Assembly: GCA_009773155.1 (NCBI GenBank)
Contig: WOVA01000022.1
Span: forward strand, 1 to 36,534
DNA: 36,534 bases
Reading direction: 5' to 3'
Source of the DNA: Elusimicrobiota bacterium
GTDB lineage: Bacteria; Elusimicrobiota; Elusimicrobia; Elusimicrobiales; UBA9959
Shown here: positions 1-5,902 of the stretch, in pieces
Position numbering within the stretch: position 1 is the stretch's first letter
Layout of the letters: the number at the start of each line of letters is the position of its first letter
Translations under genes and position numbers: made by a program
Notes under the pieces: model-generated
Seen by the model: the letters and a program-made list of their open reading frames with translations, nothing else
The model's database searches: none
What the model was told of the DNA's origin: nothing

Positions 1-2
1 AC

Positions 3-740
3 GTCCCGGATTATTCGGTCTTCAACCTCCCCTACTTAAAGCCCGAGGCCAAAGAAGCCCTGCGCGACAAGGGGATACTTGATATAACCAGGCTGCCCAG
101 GGACATCAGGCTTTCGTCCGCGGCGGCGGATATAGTGCGGGTAGCCAGCACCGGCAAGCCGATCATCGACAAAAAAGCGGTCAAAGCCTTCCTCGACGAC
201 CTCAAGTACCCGCTCTATCACCTGGACTTCGAGACCATAAACCCCGGCATCCCGCTGTTCGACGGCTACAGGCCATACCAGCAGGTCACCTTCCAGGCCT
301 CGCTGCATATAGAGCGCAAGCCCGGCGCCGTGCCCGAGCATTACGAATACCTGGCCGAGCCCGGCACGGATCCCCGCCGGCCGATGATAGACTTCCTGCT
401 CAAGCATATAGGCGCGGAAGGCACGCCGCTGGCCTATAACAAGAGCTTCGAGACCGGCAGGATACGGGAGCTGGCGGCTTTTTCGCCGGAGCACGCCCGG
501 AAGCTGGAAGCCCTGGCCGACCGGTTCGTGGACCTTATGAGCCCGTTCCGCTCAAGGCATGTCTTCCTGCCGGCCTTCCAGGGCAGCTATTCGATGAAGG
601 CGGTACTGCCCGCCCTTGTGCCGGACATGACCTACGCGGGAATGGCCGTAGCCAACGGCGACGACGCGCAGAACTGGACCGGCTTAATGTTGTTTAGGGG
701 GCCCTATGACAAAGACACCGATCAAACGCGCCCGGCATAA
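3..740 (+). CDS. DUF2779 family protein, C-terminal part, 3' end truncated
   Basis: The frame is open from the window edge, so the N-terminal half is missing. The sequence has the DUF2779 hallmarks: a LDFET motif (about bases 222-236), then GYRPYQQ/FQASLH, a YNKSFET motif (about 435-455) and ANGDDAQNW near the end. DUF2779 proteins resemble RNase H-fold (DEDD-type) exonucleases and many sit in defence or accessory loci; the exact substrate is not established. Family members usually continue after the 'TDxTR' stretch with a motif like YCxxDT that supplies the last acidic residue. Here the frame stops within three residues of that point and neither other frame continues the homology, so the product probably lacks one catalytic carboxylate. 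It may be a pseudogene or a recombination remnant. The family call is from remembered motifs. Confidence 0.75.
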   Translation, partial: VPDYSVFNLPYLKPEAKEALRDKGILDITRLPRDIRLSSAAADIVRVASTGKPIIDKKAVKAFLDDLKYPLYHLDFETINPGIPLFDGYRPYQQVTFQASLHIERKPGAVPEHYEYLAEPGTDPRRPMIDFLLKHIGAEGTPLAYNKSFETGRIRELAAFSPEHARKLEALADRFVDLMSPFRSRHVFLPAFQGSYSMKAVLPALVPDMTYAGMAVANGDDAQNWTGLMLFRGPYDKDTDQTRPA

Positions 741-1005
741 GTACCGCATCTGGAAGATAGAGTATTCCCCGACCAGGGAACACCCGACAGATGAATTTTA
801 CTTCGATATTAACACTGCGATAATAACAGCCTCTAAAAAATCAGCCCAGGCGATAGACGTCGGCATCCCCTGCATGTATTTCCCGCGATCGAACCAAGAA
901 GCGTCCGAATCAGCCGCCTTCCCGCGTCCCCCCGGTCTGGGTGGGACTACAGATCTTCACTCCGGGACTTATAACCCTCGATGTCCCCTTGAACTTCAGC
1001 GATGA
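706..1005 (+). CDS. Possible small ORF overlapping the DUF2779 end
   Basis: A 99-codon frame begins at an ATG preceded four bases upstream by AGGGGG, a plausible ribosome binding site, inside the last codons of the DUF2779 gene. The first ~65 residues (KYRIWKIEYSPTREHP, FYFDINTAIITAS) look protein-like. The rest is Pro/Gly-rich and lies antisense to the 910-1284 gene, so the true product may be shorter or absent. I recognise no family. It fills the 170-base gap that follows the DUF2779 truncation. Confidence 0.25.
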   Translation: MTKTPIKRARHKYRIWKIEYSPTREHPTDEFYFDINTAIITASKKSAQAIDVGIPCMYFPRSNQEASESAAFPRPPGLGGTTDLHSGTYNPRCPLELQR

Positions 1006-1284
1006 GGCGATGAGCGCTGTAATACCGGCGATACTATCGCTGCTACCGCCATGCCGCGCTTTTTCAGCGACAGCATGTAAGCCCCGCACGAATTCCTGAA
1101 GATTCTTTTCCCTCGATATTATGGAATCAAACGCCGCGTCCTGCATCCTGGTGCGCAGTATTGTTATCTGCCGATTCGCTTCATCACGCGTGGGGTCGTC
1201 AGTATCCAAGTCCCCACTGACTTGCTCATACTGTACGATCGCATCCCTGTATAATTGCCTGGGGGCCCTTTGTGGCGGCACCAT
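910..1284 (-). CDS. Hypothetical protein (124 aa), last gene of the XRE/PIN operon
   Basis: The product is mostly helical and charged in its first 80 residues (Arg/Asp/Glu-rich), with a small hydrophobic helix near residues 80-95 and a Gly/Thr-rich tail. No signal peptide or known domain is visible. Its ATG overlaps the stop of the preceding gene by one base (TAATG), which implies translational coupling, so its role is probably linked to that 207-residue protein and to the lipoprotein before it. I do not recognise a family. Confidence 0.5.
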   Translation of the reverse strand: MVPPQRAPRQLYRDAIVQYEQVSGDLDTDDPTRDEANRQITILRTRMQDAAFDSIISREKNLQEFVRGLHAVAEKARHGGSSDSIAGITALIASSLKFKGTSRVISPGVKICSPTQTGGTREGG

Positions 1285-1907
1285 TATTTGGCCTCCTGTA
1301 ATTTCAAGATGGCTTTACGCAAATCTCGCGCCTGCTTTATGAAAGAGTTGGTCGCGGCAAATTGAGCAGCGTTGATGGCGGCTGGAAGCGCCATAAACGC
1401 CTGCTTTGTTACCCCAAGAACATTCCGATACTCCTCGAAAACACTTATCTGAGCCAGGATTTTCCCTTCGACATAGTTGTAATTGATGACATTAAGCTCT
1501 GCTTGGTCCACCAGCAAGGTCATGGCTTCCATATCCGCTGAGGTCGGATCCGCTACGCTCCCGGTCGGTTGATATGTGATCTGCTTAACACCGCTCCGCC
1601 TCATCCGCGTTCTAATCTGGTTGTGCCGGGCGAGCAGGGCCTCAAGACCATCCGTAAGCCTGAATTCTTTTAACCGGCGCTGAAAACGGCTCCCGCAGGA
1701 ATCTACCTGTTTCCGGTATGGGTCTTGCGCCCGCTCAAGCTCCTGAATAAATATATCCTGTAGATCATCTGAGTCGGCGATCAAAACATCTAATATCCCC
1801 GTCAGCGGGCGTTGCGCTTCGAGGACCGCCCTCCTGAACTTTTTCTTTTTTACAGCATTCTCCACCAGGGCTATCCCCTGGGATATCACTTCGGTAAAAG
1901 GGGCCAC
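1284..1907 (-). CDS. Hypothetical helical protein (207 aa)
   Basis: All-helical, soluble-looking protein with a Lys-rich segment near residues 18-24 and an Ala-rich segment near 175-185; no catalytic motif is recognised. The start is uncertain. I use a GTG at 1907 because no ATG exists in frame, but the frame stays open upstream for about 25 codons, overlapping the end of the lipoprotein gene, and reads there as plausible protein (ITQLASIVKKVA). No strong ribosome binding site precedes the GTG. The stop overlaps the ATG of the next gene. It may be the cytoplasmic or periplasmic partner of the lipoprotein encoded just upstream. Confidence 0.5.
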   Translation of the reverse strand: MAPFTEVISQGIALVENAVKKKKFRRAVLEAQRPLTGILDVLIADSDDLQDIFIQELERAQDPYRKQVDSCGSRFQRRLKEFRLTDGLEALLARHNQIRTRMRRSGVKQITYQPTGSVADPTSADMEAMTLLVDQAELNVINYNYVEGKILAQISVFEEYRNVLGVTKQAFMALPAAINAAQFAATNSFIKQARDLRKAILKLQEAK

Positions 1908-1933
1908 TTTCTTTACTATGCTGGCCAGTTGGG

Positions 1934-2320
1934 TTATATTGAAGACAAGCCATGCTGAAGCTCCGAAATATCGGTTTTAAGGTCATCCGCGGAAGTCCCG
2001 GAGGCCAGACCTGACAACAGCCGATTGTAGCTTTCAATCATCTCTATTGCCGCAAGCCGAGCGGAAAGCGCGGCTCGCCGCGCCTCCAACTCCTTTAACC
2101 GTTCCGCGACAGACCCTTCTTTCTCCGGACGATCGGCGATATTTTCCGCGACATTATCCGCGCGTAAGTAGAGATCTTCGGCTCCGGTTTTTACGAAAGC
2201 GAAGCTCCGCTGATAGGCCGGGAACTCCGCGGTGGGGGCAGAAGCACATCCGGCCAGGCCGCCTAAAACCCAAAGCAGCCCAAAGAACCGGGCACATAGT
2301 TCGATATTTTTCCGCCGCAT
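1934..2320 (-). CDS. Small lipoprotein (128 aa)
   Basis: Residues 1-25 form a lipoprotein signal peptide: basic MRRKN start, a hydrophobic stretch and a lipobox LAGC with Cys25 as the predicted lipidated residue. The mature part is a helical coiled-coil-like segment (about residues 55-95, rich in Ala/Arg/Leu/Glu). It probably sits in the envelope as an anchor or spacer. The ATG is preceded by AGGAGAG, which overlaps the TAG stop of the PIN gene, so the two genes are coupled. The family is unknown. A lipoprotein attached to an XRE/ImmA plus PIN module is unusual. Confidence 0.7.
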   Translation of the reverse strand: MRRKNIELCARFFGLLWVLGGLAGCASAPTAEFPAYQRSFAFVKTGAEDLYLRADNVAENIADRPEKEGSVAERLKELEARRAALSARLAAIEMIESYNRLLSGLASGTSADDLKTDISELQHGLSSI

Positions 2321-2328
2321 AAACTCTC

Positions 2329-2799
2329 CTAGAAACTAAAGTTCTCGTTAATCTCTTTCAACTCGGCGCCTGTCAACAAACCCCGCTTCACCGCGATAGC
2401 CAGGATCGCGCCGGTGTCCAGCAGACTGGCGCCGCCCAACGCCGCCGCGACCTCCCTCTTGACCGCTCTGTCGTCGGTGGCGACCATCCATCCGCGTTTG
2501 CGCCCGACCGCCAGGCAGGCCGACTCACCCTCCCCGAATCTCCGCCGGTACGAGGCATAGAACCCGATCTCGGCCAGGTCCGTGATATCTATCTCCTTGA
2601 GCCAGCCGGCCCTTATGGCGCCCCGGAGCCTTTCCCTCTGCACTCTGCGGTGGATCTCCCCCACCACCTGGTCCGGAACATAAAAGTCATAACCTTTTAA
2701 TTCCGCCAACAGTCCGAGCCGGTTCATATTAAGGAGCGTGATCAGGATATTAGCGTCCAGCGCCACACGGATATTGCGTTCGCGTGCCGGCGGATTCAT
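2329..2799 (-). CDS. PIN-domain nuclease (VapC-like / DUF3368 type)
   Basis: The 156-residue protein has the PIN layout: a first strand ending in DAN (Asp15), an acidic residue in VVGEIH (Glu48), the GEGESA motif (Glu90/Glu92) and a TDDRA motif (Asp109/Asp110), which together form the Mg-dependent RNase site of the family. Known relatives cleave RNA, often as toxins. It lies 4 bp after the XRE/ImmA-IrrE gene, and its stop overlaps the ribosome binding site of a lipoprotein gene. PIN proteins next to XRE/ImmA-IrrE proteins recur in bacteria, and a toxin-antitoxin or stress-controlled RNase role is inferred. All expected acidic residues appear present. Confidence 0.8.
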   Translation of the reverse strand: MNPPARERNIRVALDANILITLLNMNRLGLLAELKGYDFYVPDQVVGEIHRRVQRERLRGAIRAGWLKEIDITDLAEIGFYASYRRRFGEGESACLAVGRKRGWMVATDDRAVKREVAAALGGASLLDTGAILAIAVKRGLLTGAELKEINENFSF

Positions 2800-2803
2800 A
2801 ATA

Positions 2804-4048
2804 TCAATTCACTTTCCCCTTCACGCCGCATTCAATGGCCTTAAGCAACTCCTTAAGCTCCGGTTCACCCACCCCTATCATAGCGAGCAGTTCCTTGAGC
2901 CTGCTGCGGGAGACCAATTCCTGGCAGAAGGCGTCCACCGCCAGGCAGAAAAAGCGCATATTGAAATCACGCGACCCGGACTTCTTCTCTGTTTCGGAAT
3001 CCGGAGCATCCACTTTAATGAGGCGCCTCAACGCCTTCGCCTCTTCGCTTTTGGACAGCAATTCCCGGCATTCATCTTTGCTGATGACGCCAAGATTCTG
3101 AAGCCGGTACACCGTCGCGTCCCAGCTCACCCCGTAGTGATGCTGCAGATGGACCACATCGTGCAGCCTGATGGAAATGGACGTAGCGGTACGCCGCTGC
3201 TCCGCCTCATGCGCCCCTTTCACGCCGCCTATCGCCAGATATGTTCTGGTGCCGCCGGTCTTGCCGATGCTTTCAAAGAATTCCACAACGCCGGCCTTCG
3301 GCAGCAGGAACGCCGCCGCGAAAGCGTTGGCGCGGACCTCCACCAGGTCCTTGCCCGCCCCCCCGCTGCTGACCAGCAGCGCTCTATCCCGGTCCACAAG
3401 GAGATGGCAATACTCATGCGCCAATGTAAAGGCGTGCCTGAAAGCGTGATGCCTGGGATTAGCCAGGATGGACATGCCCGTCTCTTCGTCGCACATGAAA
3501 ATGCCGGAAATATCGGTATCCATGGCGATGTCCAATATCCTGATGCCCTGGATCTCCAGGAGGCCGGCAATATCCCTGACCGGACGCCCGCCCAGCATCA
3601 ACCGCTGGCGCTCGCTCTCCGCTATTTCCTGCCCGGCCTTTATGGCCTCCCAGACGCTCGCCGGCTCCGGGAACTCGTACTTGACCGGGTGCCTGTATTT
3701 GGCGTCAAGCCCGAGCAGCTTCTCCAACTGGGTATACTCCCTCAGCAGTTTTATGACGGGTTCGAATATGGACCGGTCTACCCTGTTTTGCAGTTCTTCG
3801 GCGACCCTGAACCGGAGCGCCACCTTTTCCGCCTCATCCCCGGCGACCAAAAAGTCTTCCAGCCTTCGCCCGTATAACCCGGCGAGTTTTTCCAATTGCG
3901 TCGTATTTACCGGGCGCTTTCCGCCTTCGATGAGCGTGAGCGCCACCCGCGAGACCCCCAATTCCCTCGCGGCGGCCTCCTGGGTGATCTGCTTGGACTC
4001 CCTGGCGCTCTTGAGGCGCCGTCCCAGTTCTTTTCCCGTCAAAGTCAT
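2804..4048 (-). CDS. XRE-family HTH regulator fused to ImmA/IrrE metallopeptidase
   Basis: Residues 8-65 form a lambda-repressor-like HTH. The central region holds an ImmA/IrrE (COG2856) peptidase with the zinc motif HEYCH at 211-215 and the third ligand Glu in EVRANAFAAAFLLP (Glu237). Proteins of this architecture repress their own operon and are thought to be inactivated or activated by stress-triggered proteolysis. The C-terminal 130 residues are helical and unassigned. The ATG has a GGAGGG site. A canonical promoter with an overlapping perfect palindrome lies 32-69 bp upstream, which suggests autoregulation. It heads the operon with the PIN nuclease and the lipoprotein. At 414 aa it is of usual length. 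Confidence 0.88.
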   Translation of the reverse strand: MTLTGKELGRRLKSARESKQITQEAAARELGVSRVALTLIEGGKRPVNTTQLEKLAGLYGRRLEDFLVAGDEAEKVALRFRVAEELQNRVDRSIFEPVIKLLREYTQLEKLLGLDAKYRHPVKYEFPEPASVWEAIKAGQEIAESERQRLMLGGRPVRDIAGLLEIQGIRILDIAMDTDISGIFMCDEETGMSILANPRHHAFRHAFTLAHEYCHLLVDRDRALLVSSGGAGKDLVEVRANAFAAAFLLPKAGVVEFFESIGKTGGTRTYLAIGGVKGAHEAEQRRTATSISIRLHDVVHLQHHYGVSWDATVYRLQNLGVISKDECRELLSKSEEAKALRRLIKVDAPDSETEKKSGSRDFNMRFFCLAVDAFCQELVSRSRLKELLAMIGVGEPELKELLKAIECGVKGKVN

Positions 4049-4079
4049 TCCAGTCCCTCCATCCTGCGGTCTCTCCTAT

Positions 4080-4117
4080 AGCATAGCAGGCAGATACACT
4101 ATTGTCAATAGTTGACA
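4080..4117 (-). promoter_or_regulatory. Sigma-70 promoter with overlapping operator for the XRE/ImmA operon
   Basis: On the minus strand TTGACA (4108-4103) is separated by exactly 17 bp from TATGCT (4085-4080), upstream of the XRE gene. The -35 box is the right half of a perfect inverted repeat TGTCAA-CTA-TTGACA (4103-4117), a good size for an XRE dimer. Binding there would block RNA polymerase, so autorepression is inferred. Confidence 0.8.
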
Positions 4118-4188
4118 CATTTGTTACATCACCAGCGGAGCGCCATAGCTTTTGATAGGCATCCCGGACATCGCACCCCTTCACATAA

Positions 4189-4222
4189 AGGGTAAAGGAG
4201 GGGTGCGACAACGTAGTGTCGT
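4189..4222 (-). promoter_or_regulatory. Palindrome/-10 promoter module, copy 1 (divergent copy)
   Basis: Palindrome at 4205-4222, 10-bp spacer, then TACCCT (4189-4194) read on the minus strand. The arms are imperfect (outermost bases changed) compared with the other twelve copies. It points to the XRE/ImmA gene with a predicted leader of about 134 bases and lies upstream of that gene's own canonical promoter, so it is the weakest member. Confidence 0.5.
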
Positions 4223-4230
4223 ACCCCTCC
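4197..4230 (-). terminator. Hairpin downstream of the DUF4126 gene
   Basis: A 14-bp stem with one mismatch (GGAGGGGT..GACA / TGTC..ACCCCTCC) and a 6-base loop. On the minus strand it is followed by TTTACCC, not a long U-run. It could stop transcription from the DUF4126/Mrr operon. It coincides with promoter-module copy 1, so it may instead be an extended operator. Confidence 0.4.
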
Positions 4231-4279
4231 AGTAAATTTAATTCAGATTTCAGGCTCCGCCGGGAATAGAGCCCAGGTA

Positions 4280-4645
4280 TTATGGAACTTCCGCAACCGG
4301 CCTGGCCGCCAACTTTCGATAAACTTTCCTGCCGCCGAAGAAAATCCCCAGAAAAACCCCCGCCGCCATTAAAAGCGGCAAGAAGACCGCCAGCACCGCC
4401 ATTACCCCCGAAATCACCAGTTCCGCGACCGAAAGCACCGGATTCGCCATCCCCCCTGTGCCGACAGTAGAGGCCCCCCGGAGAACCGAGGTCATAAATT
4501 TAACCGCACCCGCGGCACCGCCCCCGGCAATAACCGCCAGGGACCAACGGAAGACCGGGTTCATATCAGTAAGCACGGCGGCTGTGACAAAAGCCCCGGC
4601 CAAAATAGCGATGGGCATCGCAATAACATCCAGAAGATTATCCAC
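4280..4645 (-). CDS. DUF4126 family membrane protein, N-terminally truncated
   Basis: Hydrophobic protein with the DUF4126 signatures: PIAILAGAFVTAAVLTD, an IAGGGAAGAVK stretch, a LLRGAST-like segment (VLRGASTVGTGG) and NPVLSVAE, then two C-terminal membrane helices. Family members are usually about 180-200 residues; this is 121 from a GTG at 4645. In frame upstream of that GTG the homology continues as KVLGYLIPAVDNLLD, running into the end of the Mrr gene in another frame, and then ceases, so about 60-70 N-terminal residues are gone. No convincing ribosome binding site precedes the GTG. The function of the family is unknown. Probably a remnant. Confidence 0.6.
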   Translation of the reverse strand: MDNLLDVIAMPIAILAGAFVTAAVLTDMNPVFRWSLAVIAGGGAAGAVKFMTSVLRGASTVGTGGMANPVLSVAELVISGVMAVLAVFLPLLMAAGVFLGIFFGGRKVYRKLAARPVAEVP

Positions 4646-4653
4646 GGCGGGGA

Positions 4654-5502
4654 TCAGGTACCCCAGAACTTTGAACCGGTAGTAGGCCCTCGATGGGCGG
4701 AACGCAGGACCAACTTAACGCCGCAATGCGGGCATACAGGATCCCCGTCCTTAACCAGCCTCTCCTGCGCCACCGGAGCCATGCGCATACCCGGCGGCAT
4801 ATATTTACGATTGCGCTCTTCTTCCGTAAGCGGCGGCGGCTCGGTCGGGATCAATGTCGCCCGGCTTTTAGCTGGAACTGCCGGCTTCTGAGCCGGAGCC
4901 TTAACTTCCGCTATCAATTTAGCAAGCTTCGGCCCATCTATAAGCTCTATCGGTTTATCCCTGACAAAATCGACGGCCGGCTGCGTAAAGTCGCCCGATG
5001 TTATCAGGACCGCGCCGCTCGCCGCGGCGTCCACCATGACGCCGTAAAGCTCCCGCGCGATCTTAACATCGATCTTGTAAGCCTTCCAGTGCTTACACTG
5101 TATCACTAGCTTTTCGCCGCTCTTATTTGCGATCAGATCGATCCCGCCATCCGGTGAGGCCCCACCGGCCTCGATGACAGAATATCCCTTGCGGCGATAG
5201 TACTCGCCGACTAAGAGCTCGAATTCTTTCCAGGTCATCGCCTTGACGCTATCAAACCCCTGGGCAGAATTAAAGAGTTTGCCCTTAATAAGAGCCATAA
5301 TGAACGAAAGCACCCCACCGATGGCAAAAACCAATGCAAAAAGTTTAGCTCCCAGCGAAAAGGCGGGACCGACAGGCAGAACTCCGGCCTTCATGTCCGT
5401 CAGAAAGAATGAGATTATGTAAAGGATTACCGCACCGCCGATACCGAACCACCACGGAAGTCCCGCTATCGACTCAAGCAGATTTTCATTTCTACGCGCC
5501 AT
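4654..5502 (-). CDS. Membrane-anchored Mrr-type restriction endonuclease domain protein, zinc finger cut short
   Basis: Two membrane helices (about residues 17-35 and 50-72) precede an Mrr_cat PD-(D/E)XK domain: WKEFE (about 91-95), GYSVIEAGG, SPDGGIDL with Asp122, and VIQCKHW with Gln135 and Lys137. The domain should cleave DNA, perhaps foreign or modified DNA at the membrane. The C-terminus carries a topoisomerase-type zinc finger half, CPHC (Cys257, Cys260) and LVLR...FWG, but stops at FWGT where relatives have FWGCsxxPxC. The second Cys pair is therefore missing. The start ATG lies one base after the stop of the broken upstream gene. Zinc binding is probably lost; the nuclease residues are intact. 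Confidence 0.82.
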   Translation of the reverse strand: MARRNENLLESIAGLPWWFGIGGAVILYIISFFLTDMKAGVLPVGPAFSLGAKLFALVFAIGGVLSFIMALIKGKLFNSAQGFDSVKAMTWKEFELLVGEYYRRKGYSVIEAGGASPDGGIDLIANKSGEKLVIQCKHWKAYKIDVKIARELYGVMVDAAASGAVLITSGDFTQPAVDFVRDKPIELIDGPKLAKLIAEVKAPAQKPAVPAKSRATLIPTEPPPLTEEERNRKYMPPGMRMAPVAQERLVKDGDPVCPHCGVKLVLRSAHRGPTTGSKFWGT

Positions 5503-5503
5503 A

Positions 5504-5842
5504 TCACTTTTTCGAGGGCTTAACGCTCTTGCTTTTCTGCCCCGGGATTACAGGGCTCTTCAGATCCACTCGCCACATGCCCATATCGCCGGAAAAACTC
5601 TGATTGCAGTGCCCCTCCATAAAATCACGCCCGGGGCACCAGTGGAGCGTGGCCTCGCCGCCCTCGCGCTCCCGCAGCTCGTAATGACCTTTTTCAACCT
5701 CGCGCCCCTCCCATACTTAGGGGGCAAATTCTGAATTTTCAAGACATTCAACCCGGATCTCGTCATCGAGAACCTTAACCTGGGCCGGCTGCGATCCAAG
5801 CCCGTCTATAAGGAACCAGGTTACCCGCGCATTGTAAACCAT
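5504..5842 (-). pseudogene. Small gene interrupted by an in-frame TAA
   Basis: From ATG 5842, with a GGGGGAG site 7 bases upstream, a 112-codon frame runs to TGA at 5504-5506, one base before the Mrr ATG. It is interrupted only by TAA at 5717-5719 (codon 42). Both halves are in the same frame and read like one protein: MVYNARVTWFLIDGLG... then, after the stop, VWEGREVEKGHYELRE, a TLHWCPGRDF segment and a Lys/Ser-rich tail. The family is unknown. A single nonsense change explains it; stop readthrough or a sequencing error are alternatives. The coupling with the Mrr gene says the two once worked together. Confidence 0.6.
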
Positions 5843-5902
5843 ATTTTACTCCCCCTTAAGATTCCCCGATTTAATTTTATCACATCCGACTATCCCAGAA
5901 TG

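Noticed and set aside
2738-3877. Plus-strand frame of about 380 codons opposite the XRE/ImmA gene
   Set aside because: The minus strand holds HTH and HEYCH motifs with a canonical promoter; the antisense translation has no recognisable domain.
4205-4222. Copy 1 as a full member of the promoter family
   Set aside because: Kept only at low confidence: outer arm bases differ, the leader would be about 134 bases and the gene already has a canonical promoter.
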